A DNA stretch of 33,943 nt from a virus. The notes beneath the pieces are model-generated. The model was not told the DNA's origin and did not search any database. It saw only the letters and a list, made by a program, of their open reading frames with translations. The DNA lies in the IMG/VR virus record IMGVR_UViG_3300025570_000054, positions 1-33,943 of that record; one strand, written 5' to 3'. This document shows positions 7,031 through 18,000 of this stretch, one piece after another; within the stretch, counting starts at the first letter, position 1; each line of letters opens with the position of its first letter. The position numbers and the translations under genes were made by a program.

Positions 7031-8294
7031 TAGCTTCCACGATTCCTTGTTCTTGTGTTAATTTGTCATTCAATGAACGACCAATTACGTTGAACGCAGT
7101 TGCTTCTCCTGGGGCAGCGGCTCTCGCCAATCCGTTACCAGCAGAAACTAGTCTGTCTCCTTTGCGTACTAACCCAACAGTGTTGACTGGGACGCGGCCT
7201 GTCATTGCAACAGCAGGGTGAGTGTCGTCGGATCCAGCAAGACTGTTCATCAAGTAAGCAGCTCGTGTACTTATGACTCCGAACACTTTTTCGCTTAGTT
7301 CGTCTGTAACTTGAGTAATTTCGTTGGCGCCGCCAAGCTCAACCACAGTACCTGCTTCCATTACATCATCAGCTGCAAAACGTTCTGCAACGTCAGCGTA
7401 TTGTGCGCTGATGTTTGTGCCACTGATGCCGCCTGTGGCTCCATTGATTGTCATTACAGTGGTTGGTACATTGTTTTTGTTAACGTTAAATGTTATGTTG
7501 CCGTTGTTGGTTTGATTATAAAACGTTGCTGTTGTGCCAGCTACACCAAGACGGATATCTTGGTTAGAACCAACTGATAGTCCGGTGTTGTTTAATACTG
7601 CAAACGTTCCAGTTGTTGTTTCGGCTACGTTCTTTAACAAGAAGTCTGTGGGATCGTAACCTTCAAGTGTTTGCGCAACACTTGCTGTTCCTTGGAATAA
7701 AGGAACTTGTGCACCAATTAATGTACTCAGCGTAATGCCAGGACGGATTGTTGTATAACCCGAAATACTACTTGCCGGAGTAAATGCTGCATCCTTACTG
7801 ACAATGCCAACTATATCATCTTCTACGAACAATTTAATTACAACGTGACTTACTGCTACGTTGTCAGTAATAGAATCAGCAATGGCGCCAGTTGTGCCTT
7901 GTCCAGATGTAAATGCTGGGCCAACTAATAACCACGCACTACCTGTCCACACTTTTAACTGAGCATTAACAGTATCATACCATAAATCGCCTGTTACGTT
8001 GTTTGTAGGAGCGCTTGCTTGAGCAGTGGTAGACGAAATTGTTTTCCACTGAGAGCCGTTATAGACTTTCATTAGCCCGTTAGCACTATCCCACCAAAGC
8101 TGACCAGTTAATGGTGCTCCGGGTGCTGTTGTGTTGGAAGAATTTTCCAACAAGTGGATGACGTTTTCGTTTAAAAATTCACCGTAACCAGCGTAGTTTT
8201 TACCAACCAGAATCATTGAACTGGAAGTGTTGATGGTTCCATCTGCAACTGTAGCAAATATTGTACCGTCAGTTAAGTTAATTGTATATGCCAT
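7014..8294 (-). CDS. Tail fibre-like protein with C-terminal chaperone/autoproteolysis-type domain
   Basis: The 426-residue protein has an N-terminal region with two similar short modules, QLWWDSANGLMKVYNGSQW and DLWYDTVNAQLKVWTGSAW, a pattern familiar from fibres of environmental T4-like phages. The middle is a beta-rich shaft. From about residue 295, YADVAERFAADDVMEAGTVV, KVFGVISTRAAYLMNS and GRVPVNTVGLVRKGDRLV resemble the C-terminal domain of phage appendage proteins related to the Peptidase_G2 intramolecular chaperone family, which in some phages cuts itself off after trimer folding. I cannot confirm a cleavage site. A CATAAATA late-promoter-like element and a GGAG ribosome site precede the gene. 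Being the better fibre candidate here, it may contribute to host recognition. Confidence 0.75.
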   Translation of the reverse strand: MAYTINLTDGTIFATVADGTINTSSSMILVGKNYAGYGEFLNENVIHLLENSSNTTAPGAPLTGQLWWDSANGLMKVYNGSQWKTISSTTAQASAPTNNVTGDLWYDTVNAQLKVWTGSAWLLVGPAFTSGQGTTGAIADSITDNVAVSHVVIKLFVEDDIVGIVSKDAAFTPASSISGYTTIRPGITLSTLIGAQVPLFQGTASVAQTLEGYDPTDFLLKNVAETTTGTFAVLNNTGLSVGSNQDIRLGVAGTTATFYNQTNNGNITFNVNKNNVPTTVMTINGATGGISGTNISAQYADVAERFAADDVMEAGTVVELGGANEITQVTDELSEKVFGVISTRAAYLMNSLAGSDDTHPAVAMTGRVPVNTVGLVRKGDRLVSAGNGLARAAAPGEATAFNVIGRSLNDKLTQEQGIVEAIVKIN

Positions 8295-8316
8295 TTGTAG
8301 CTTACTCCGTTAATTG

Positions 8317-8324
8317 TATTTATG
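8317..8324 (-). promoter_or_regulatory. T4-type late promoter-like element CATAAATA
   Basis: The minus strand reads CATAAATA, one base from the T4 late consensus TATAAATA, ending 22 bases before the ATG of the 426-aa fibre gene. It overlaps the stop codon of the 206-aa gene. The spacing leaves room for a short leader with the GGAG site. An eight-base AT-rich word can arise by chance, so confidence is moderate. Confidence 0.45.
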
Positions 8325-8940
8325 CCGCACTAAGGTTCGTTAAAGTTTGTATACGAATCGTGTAATCAATTTGTATCTGTCTGTTCAAACTCTTTTGTAC
8401 CGGGTGAAAAATTACATGGGTAATCAAGCGCAAATCTGTAGCACTTCCGTTCCATGTTTTAAGTCCTAGCTCGTCAAACACATATTCACCATTGAAATTT
8501 GTGCTGTTATCAAACGCTTGTTGTCCATTTGGTTCTCCGTAGTCCAACAAACATGTCACTAAAATATCCGTATATACCTTGCCAGCAGTATGTAACACCT
8601 GCATTTTGTTATTGGCAGTGTCTGTGTTGGCAGCAGAATTATCATCTACTACTTTAGAATAAGTTTGGTTGTATAAATTGGCATTTTGACCAACTGTGTT
8701 TGGGGGCAAATATGTAATAATACCTGTGGGGTCTACACTAGATCCGCCATTGCCAAATGCCATTGAGTATATCCAACCGCCACCTTGAGCAGATGTTCTA
8801 TTGCTAAGGGTTTGTGCCATTGCATACGATATATTTTCGTAATGGATTGCGTTCTTTTTATCCACTAATACTTCGCCGGTGGCGGGATCATGGATTTTGA
8901 CAAATCCTTCAATTTTGGCCAAGCCTGGCTGAATTATCAT
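8320..8940 (-). CDS. Virion structural protein, fibre-associated
   Basis: The 206-residue protein starts with AKIEGFVKIHDPATGEVLVD, followed by KNAIHYENISYAMAQTLSNR and a segment with MAFGNGGSSVDPTG. The second half has NGEYVFDELGLKTWNG and LITHVIFHPVQKSLNRQIQI. Such proteins, with a DP-T-GEV opening and an FDELGL strand, occur widely among environmental tailed phages as structural proteins; no enzymatic function is visible. The gene shares an ATGA stop/start with the 45-aa gene upstream, whose last 24 residues resemble its own start. Its position between the giant baseplate protein and the fibre suggests an adaptor or short fibre, which is inference. Confidence 0.72.
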   Translation of the reverse strand: MIIQPGLAKIEGFVKIHDPATGEVLVDKKNAIHYENISYAMAQTLSNRTSAQGGGWIYSMAFGNGGSSVDPTGIITYLPPNTVGQNANLYNQTYSKVVDDNSAANTDTANNKMQVLHTAGKVYTDILVTCLLDYGEPNGQQAFDNSTNFNGEYVFDELGLKTWNGSATDLRLITHVIFHPVQKSLNRQIQIDYTIRIQTLTNLSAA

Positions 8941-9074
8941 GCTCGCTTCTCCACTATGACTTCCTTGGTTTTGGGGTCAAAAATACGAATGTGTCCTTCA
9001 ACAGAAATAGTCCCAGTTTCCTGGGGCGGTTTGGCCGGTGCTACAGGCTGTTGTGGTGTTGTATTTTGATTCAT
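8937..9074 (-). CDS. 45-residue protein resembling the N terminus of its neighbour
   Basis: This short frame begins MNQNTTPQQPVAPAKPPQ, a Pro/Gln-rich unstructured part, and ends VEGHIRIFDPKTKEVIVEK followed by RA. The second half closely parallels IEGFVKIHDPATGEVLVDK in the next protein. The stop overlaps the next ATG (ATGA), an AAGG ribosome site precedes the start by about 9 bases, and it fills what would otherwise be a 149-base gap. Together these make a real gene likely. It may be a truncated duplicate of the 206-aa protein or a small partner that adds the same beta strand pair to a virion assembly. Confidence 0.7.
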   Translation of the reverse strand: MNQNTTPQQPVAPAKPPQETGTISVEGHIRIFDPKTKEVIVEKRA

Positions 9075-9090
9075 ACTTTATTTACCTTGA

Positions 9091-12000
9091 TTATTTGCCC
9101 TGTAAAAACCTTGCGGCATCTGTGTCAGTGTCTTGCAATGCAACGCCGTTGCTTGGTGTTCCAACGCCTGGCGCATACCATGTTACCCCGCGGCGAACCA
9201 AAATAGTAACTTCTGAACCTTCTGCAGGGGCAGTATCAAACAATACAGTTACAGGGTTTTCGTTGGTAACTGTGTATCCCGCTGTTTGCAATGTGCCGCC
9301 TACATACACTTCGATTGCTTCGATATCAACAGTGCTATCAGCAGCTGACACATCAATCAGTGCAGCAACAAACGATGTTGTGACTCCGTCGCCTAAGTTT
9401 ATACCAGACTCTAACGGATAAGTCACGTTGGACACAACGTAGTTTTGATACTGTGATTCTAACAAATTACCACGACTGATGTTGTAAACATCTGTGTTTA
9501 TGGCATGACTGGCTGCACCTGTTCCTGCTGTGCCGCGACGTAGTCCACTGACAGTATTGGCAACAGTATCACGGTTACGGTACATAATTCTCTCACCATT
9601 TATAGTTAATAGTCCCCAAATATTACTAGTTAAATTTGGTTGGTTAAGTGCGGCAGCATTATAAACATGAATTGTATCGTCTGTTGCACTCAGCGCTTGA
9701 GTCAAATATGTTGTAGTTGCAGTAGTGATTCGATATGTTGCTTGTACCCCGCGCATGTCTTGGAATATGCGGAATGCCATTGCCAATGGAGCAACACTTG
9801 ATGTAAACTCTGTAATCATCACAGTATCAGTAACTGATAACGTGTATCCACCTGCTAATATAATTTCGTTGTCGACAATTGTATAATCAACGTTGTTGAA
9901 TATCGCACGTCCGTTTAATGTAACAAACAATCGATCTGGATCTATATTTGTATGATCTAAGAACAAATTGTTGAGTGACACTGCTTGTGTTGCACTATAG
10001 TCAAATGATCCCGGCTGGTTGATTACTGTACCAACATCAAAATTTAAATTATCAAACGGTTCTGCTAGCGTTTGTGTTCCCACAACAGGACCAACATACA
10101 CTTGAGTTAATAAATCTTGTTGGCGAGTGTCATTCCAGCTTGTTACAGAAACAGTTTCGCCATTGGCTGGTACAAAACCACCATACTGATTAAACAACAG
10201 TTGGTCGCCAGTTACTACTGCTTGTGCATTGGTTGTTACACAAATTAAAATCTTTTCGCCATCCGATGGGGTGGTGGCAAATATCACAGAACGTGGCGTT
10301 TCAGTATCATACGGCTCTACCAAGTAATCAATATTAAGAATCAACGGAACATCGTTCATGTACACACGAACTTCGTTATCAGCAATCAATGCTTGACTAA
10401 ATCCCAATCGTTGTGGCAACAAATATTCACTTGTGCCATCAGCCAAATATTGTGCGCCTGCAGCAGTTCTGACACGGCGTCCGTCGATGGTGACGTACAC
10501 GTTGTCTGGGTTGGTGTATGCCATGCTGTTGGTCAACGTGTAACTGTATTGCCCAGTAACACCTGCAATATTTTGAGTAACCGGAACTGACCAACTGTAA
10601 TCTATTGTTGCACTATCTTCACTCAATGTTGTTAATCCAATGGCTGCAATCATCAAGTAATCATCAGCAGTATAAGTGTCAATAAATGTCAACAATGTGT
10701 TTATACCGTCTTGTGCATAAGTGTAATTGGTAATCAAGTTGCCGTTGACAAAGATAGCAAATTCTTCAATCAATGAGAACTGCACCGGCACTACCAATGA
10801 GTTGCCAACTTCGGCGCCGTTATACGAACGCTTGAGCAACTGGTTTCCGCCTCCAATTTCATATAAAGAAACTACAATTGTATCGCCAGCGGTTGTTTCG
10901 CTGTTGAATACTGTAACAGTGCTGGCTGCCCAGTCGACTGTGTAATCTACATCACGGTGTAATAATAACCCAGTGGTTTGATTTGTCACAATCATAGTGG
11001 CAGGCACTTGTGCCACTCCGGCAAAACTAAATGTTTCTGGAAGTGTTGTTACATTGTATTTGATAACTTCAATTCGGAAGCCATGACCGTCACGTGCCCA
11101 ATCAGCGCCAGGTGTTGTGTAAACACGCAAATCAAGTGTATCAAACTCGCTGCCGGGTATTAATTCTTCCGGGGCATGACTTGAATATGTGTCAATGTAT
11201 TCGCCGCCGTCGGCGTTGATGCTGGTGGCCAACGTTCCCAAGTACGGATCGTTATATGGACTTTCGTAAATGGCATCCAATATAGTTTGATCGTAAGTTG
11301 GGCGTCCTTCTGGGCCGTATGTCAAGTTGTCAAAAGGTACTGTGTCAAAAGGTGCCAAGTCAAATCCTGGGTATTGGTCGTATCCCACTCCAAACATTTG
11401 TACACCTGGATATTCAACTCCATCAATCAGCAATGGTAAACTCAATCCAGGCTCGTTGGCAGTAGGAGTATACAATCCCATAGTACGATCAACACCACTT
11501 AACAAAGCAGGGTTAACTATTGTCCACTGATCTGGGTCAAAGGTGTCACTTTGAATACCTGTACTGTCATCGGCGTTGGCTTCCCATACACGATTTAAAT
11601 AACGTACCTGAGTGCCGTTGTCGTAATTTGCGCCTGCTTGCCATTCAACAATATCAGATGAGTATTCGTATCTATCGTACTTGATTCTGGTGGTGATCTG
11701 ACGAACTAGATCATTGCCCATTGTTGCTGCGGCTGCGGCGCCAGTTCCGTTGCCACCAACGAATGTTATTATGGCTGTGGTTGTATAACCGCTGCCATAA
11801 TTGTCAATTGTGACTCCAGTTACTTGACCTGCTCCGTTGATTATAGCAGTCATTTCTGCTTGTTCGACACAATTGCCGGTTACTGTGATTGTTGGTGCAA
11901 CTGTGTATCCAGCACCACTGCTTGTAATTACAACGCTTTGAATACTCAATGTGTAATTTGCATACCATTCGTCCCACGGAGATTGTGCCCACAATGTTGA

Positions 12001-15000
12001 ATTGGAAAGAGTATCAGCATTGAAGTTTGTATTGCCGACAGCCGTTGATTGCGTGTATGGCAACAGAACTGGACTAATGAATTCTGGGACAGTCAATGTT
12101 GCATCCCAGTATGCTGGTACATCAAAGTCAGTTACTGAACCGGGGTAAGCATCGTTACCGTTGTAAGACAAGTTAAACTCACGAATTTGTGTATGATAAG
12201 GTTTAACTTCTTGTATATAGTTCAATACAAAATCTTGGTTGTCTTGATTGTAAAACTGGTACGGTAACAAATCACGGATTTTATGATCAACATCAATCAA
12301 ACTTGTTTTAATTAACCATTCTGGTGCTGCAACTTCGCTCATTATGTATTCAAACATCAGTGTCAATGAACGGTTGCGCTCAATCAACAACTCGTTCACA
12401 AACAACTGTTCGTTGATTGCTTGAATAATTTTACGAGTTTCGATCACTGGTTCTTGGTCAAAATACTGGGCATCAAACACTTCAACATCAAATCCAAAAT
12501 TGCCAACAGTATAATTCCATAATGACTCGCTGAATTCAATGGTGCCATCTTCTAACCCTACGCGATCCCACCCAAGTTCAGTGCGTTGATAAATTTCAAA
12601 CTTACCTGTTCCCAGAATGTTCGACACTGTAACACTAGCGCCAACTGGTGCTGTAGTTAATGTCAGTGTGGATAGGCCAGAATAGTTTGATACTGTGGCC
12701 ACTGGATTTAGATTTTTATTATAACCTGGCAAGTACCAGTTGATATAACTCCAGTAACGACGTGTATCGTAGTTTTGTACACGAATTAACGTTAATGCTT
12801 TTGATCCAATTAACGATCCTGTGCCAACTTCGTAAATTGTCCAGAATCCAGAATTGCTCGAATCTGACGATACCAAATACTTGTATCCATAAGGTACAAT
12901 AATTAAATTTTGATAACTTAATTCATCTAAGTCTGCAACACGCTTGTTCCAGGCGCCTGAACTTGCTGATGGTTCTGGCTCTCTGCTGTTGAGCAACGCA
13001 AAACTCTTTGTTTCACTAATGGGATACTGTGCCAATACAGTATTGGCACGACCAAGATAATTTTCCAATGCCGAGAAGCGATTGACAAACATGCTTTGAC
13101 GCGGACGGAATTCAACACCATACCGCATTGCTGGACTTAGTCCAGCGTCGGGCACGTCAGCACCAACTGTGTTGACACCAGAGAAACTGTCTTGTAATTT
13201 TAAATATAAGTTATCGCTTAAGAAACTGTTTTCGCGTCCTGCGGCAATTAATTCATATTCCTGGTGCACATTGTCATTGTTGACCAAACGATCATATTCA
13301 ATGTGAAGGATTGTGTCTTGGGCACTTACCAAATCAAGTACGTTGTATATTGCAACAGTGCTCGCATCCAATGGCGCAAGATATGCAATACCGCTGGCAC
13401 GCGGGTATTCAATATAGTTTGCAATAGCAGTAGTACTGAGTTTTTTACCTGCTACAGTATTGACTGTAGAAATATTTCTTACCCAGAAATAATAACGAGT
13501 AGCAAAAATATTTTCAGAATTTAATTCAGCACGAGTGGTATAACTCAAGAAACTCAACGGAGTTCCTGGGCCTGTATAGTTGGCAGGTGTTACATCACTT
13601 TCTACCCATTGATAAATGTCAATGCGGCTGCCTGGGAATGTTTGACCCCAACGACGGCTTGCGTAAACAATGTCGTCTTGATTTGGATCAATGAAACGAA
13701 CTGAGTTAGTGTCCCACCAAATTTCACCAACTCTTGATGCGCTCCATGGATTACCAACATTGCGAACTGGGCCATTGCTATAATTTGCAGGATCCACTGC
13801 GCCAATGTAATCAATATTTTCACGAGCAACACCAAGTATTTTGCCTTGCAATGGATTAAAGAAATCCAAATAACTGGTAACCTGAGATTCTAATTTATCG
13901 TACATGTAAACAGAGTTTAACAACGCAACATCTACCACTGGTGTTTGCTGATGTTTAACTGCCCATGCTTGTGTGCGGTCAGGGTTGTCAAATACAACAA
14001 CTTGACCAAAATTAGCAAACTGGCTATCTTCTAAATCGTTGCCGGGCGCACCAACTAGTAGTTTACCTGTAACGTAACTAAGACCTGTTCCGTAGTTGTC
14101 GAGCTCGTTGGTTGTGTCGTTGTACAACTGTTGGCCAAATACAAACTTGCCAGGGTCAGTAACTGTGTCGGTTGCACTTGGCAAATAATCAAATGTGTAA
14201 GCTACACCACTTTGTGTAACTGTAGTTGAAAATACTGTACTGCGGTCGTCAAAGTAAGTTGTATCGGCATCAAATGTAACTGGCTTGTACATGTTGCCGT
14301 TTGGAGCACCGACTACCAAGACAAGCGCAGTCGAATCAACTGCAACGCTGGATCCAAAACGGGCAAACTGGCTTGGGTTTGGACTTGTTATAGTTTGTGT
14401 GTATGAATAGTTCACAAAACCAATATCAGCAAATGCTGTGCCTGTTAGGCCAGGCAATACATTTAATTTTGTTCCTGGCAATGCAGCAGCAGAGTTTATA
14501 ACACTGATAGTCAATATGCCGGATACCACACGAATTATAGTTCCGTCGGCTGGTACGCTAGCAAATGTAACAATGCCAGTGCTGTTGTTGTATGTGTAGT
14601 TGACATTTAATGTTTGCAACACAGTGCCAGCATATACAACTGGCGTATAACTGTCATATTGTGAATATGTTACGCCAATGTCGTATGTTTTTGTAAGACC
14701 GTTGGCAGTAAAGTACAAATCGTCGCTTACAGAAGCTGTAACGTTTGGAATACCAATTCCGTTGTTCAAAGCGGTAATTGCCGAAACTAGTCCAGCCACA
14801 GTATTGTTAGGAATTGCTGGTACAGCAACTTCGTAATTGTTAACACGGATTGTATCACCTGCTGTCAATACTGGGTTTGCAATCGGTGATGAAATTATTC
14901 CGTATACACGAGCTTGGTTAACGTTACGCTGTACTGCGCCAGCGTCATTGTTGACGTTTTGCGGAGCACCAGAGTATACGCTACAATTTTGCGGACATAA

Positions 15001-18000
15001 ATCTACATCCCACCCAAGTTGTGCTTGGTAAATTGGCGTGTTGTCTGCTGTTTGATTTAGCGTATCCCAGTCTGATGTAGTTACAATTTGTTGTACTTGA
15101 TTGAATATGTTGCTTTCAATTTCAACAATGTCGCCAACTGCCAATGTAACAGCACTGGTCAACACAACATCATTGCCAACTACATTAAACCCACCGTTGA
15201 TGTATTGTTCGGCATTGGTCAAGAATACGTTATTGATTAATACACTAACAGGTGTTATCCATCCTGATGGCAATGCAAAAGTTGTTGTGGCAGTTTCGTT
15301 TGTGCCAATTTGATATCTTAATACGCTACGATCGTAAACATATGTGCTGCCTGATTCTAACGTACTGACAGTGGTGGTCGGCGCACCAATTACAACTTGA
15401 CGTCCATCAGTTGATGCAGCAACACTATAACCAAAGTTAGCACTGCCGGCCGGGCCGTCAATTTTATCAACGTATTTAAAATATGTGTTGGCAGATGCCA
15501 TAATGATGGCGCTAGGACTTGGATTTGAACCAGCTTCGAATGTGACTGTTGTGCCAGTAAATGTATAATCGATGTAAGGACGCTGTACTTCGCCGTCAAC
15601 TGTTAATGTGAACGAGTTGGTAGTTGTTGCAGTATACAAATACTCTGCTAAATCAAAGTTAGTTGTGTTGTTGACACCAGACCCGGCAGGTGTAAATGTC
15701 ACAATGCCACCAACAGTCACAGTATCAACTGTGATAACCAAATCATTGGCCGGGGATGTGCCACCGCCGATGGTGGCAGCATTGATTGTGAGAGTGTCGC
15801 CGGGTGCATAACTTAATCCAGGAGCAGTCAATGATACAACATATGTTCCGCGGGTGCGGTCAACTGTAAATGTTGCTTGTGAACCGGAACCAGACGTAGA
15901 ATCTTGTGTTACGCCGTAGTAAACTTGATTGTCAAGTTGAACCGAGTCTCGACGTGCAATTACAATTGTTAATCCAGAATCAGGAGCAGTAGTAAACAGC
16001 ACTGCACTTGCGCCTACTGTGTAATCAATACCTTCTGTTTGTGCAGTGTTGTTGACAACAACTACCAATTGTCCTGGCTGCGTATAATCAATAATAATAT
16101 CGTCTGCGTATGTGAATTGTTGTGTTACCCCATTTGCTGTGTACGTAACTGACTGCAATGACGAATCAACACGCCCGTATGCATAAACTGCATTTTCAGC
16201 AGGTGCACCGACATAAACAATACGTTCGTCTTTGCTTATTGCAACTGACGTACCAAAACTTCCTGCACTGGCAGCATAGTCTGGTGCAACTAGCAACTGA
16301 GGCTGTGTAAAAACACCTGACTCGCTTCTATTAATAATTGATGCATATCCAACACCACTGGCACTGAGACTTGCTCCTGCTACTGCCCATGTTTGATTGC
16401 CAAAATCAATATCGTTTCCGTAACCCAATGTTCCGGGTGCAGTCAAGAACAATAAATTATCTTCTATGTATGTTCCTGTTGTGCCACGTTGATAAGGATA
16501 TATTGCGCCTGTTGCTGTACCAGTTGAATCGTTGAAATAAGCAGGTGCCCCAATCAATGCGCCAAGATTGTTGTAAGTTTGTGCAACGCTTGTGCCGTAA
16601 CTGGTATTTTCTACAGGTATAGATTGTGATAAAGACTGGCTATCGCCAAATACATCTTGTTTTTCTAATACTTCCCATAACCCGGCGCCGTTGTTGTCAA
16701 CCCAGGCCAATGCGCCCGGCACCAAGTCATTGGCGTATGATAACGAGCCAATATCACTTGCTTGCGATACACGCATTGTGTCAAGATAAAATGCTAAACC
16801 AGATCCAGTTGCAGTGGTTTGACCACCGTTAGGGAAAGCATATGCCACTGTTAATGTAGTTGGCTTGGGTGTTGTTAACACGCGGTATACACCATTAAAT
16901 GATTCGTTGAAGAAGCGAACAATCAACAAATCGCCTCGATTCAGATTGTGTACTGCCGAGAATGTAACTACACTTGTTCCGTCAAGGTTATCACTTACCC
17001 GATTAATTTTTCCTGGTGTTTGTGTTGCACGATATACATTCCAGTCAAAGCTGTTTGTTTTGGCTACCCAAATACGTGTGCCGTCACCGACATTGTCAAG
17101 CTCGGCTGCAATAGTGCTTGGGTCATCTAATGAAAATACTGTGATGTCAACATCGTCAATGTTTACATAGCCTGCACTTGGCAAGGCTGTATCTGTAACC
17201 GTGGACGTTGTTGTAGGGAGGATATTTGGCGATGTTAATTTATAGCTTTGACTCCATACATCATTCAAGAACACAGTTTGATTTGCTACACTTGTTTCGC
17301 CAACATTGATAACTTGGATTGTCGAAGGATCACTCTGTAAAAATGATTCGTTTAGTTGCAACTCAAAGTAGCTACGGTTTGCGTTGGCGCCATACGTTCC
17401 ACGACGAATAGCCCAGTTTTCGTAAATTTGATAATCGGCAACTTCCTTGCCAAGGTTTGCACCTGTGAATATGTCAGTGGCAAGCGTTGTGCCTTTGGTA
17501 CTGATAAATTGTTGGTATAAGTTAACTTGACTTGTGTCGTCAAGATTCAACGCAACCATATAGTCGCGTGGCTGGAATCCGATCAATCCATAACTTAACA
17601 AATCATTGTCGCCCTCTAAGTTAGCTGTTTGTGTATCGTAACTGTTGGCCAATTGATCTGCTTTGTTGGCAATGTTGGGCAACAATCCTTTTTGTATTTT
17701 GGTATAGTCACTCTTGATCCAATCAGAATACGCAAACTCTCTTTTGGGTTGCACGATTGTTTGCGCAGACCAGTAGTTGTTTTTAAAATTTACAATTTCG
17801 CCTTTGGCGTACTTGCGATTTGGTATCCAACTCTGCACGTTGTCTTGGTTAAGAATAAATCCTTGTGCATTTAATGTTCCTTCCCACTCGGTGGTGGTCA
17901 TTGCTACAACGTTGATACGACTTTGTCTTGCAGCAGTTGTTGGGTTATATATCAAGTCGTTAAAAATACTAACGTTGTCGAGAATTACAAGATTTTCGTA

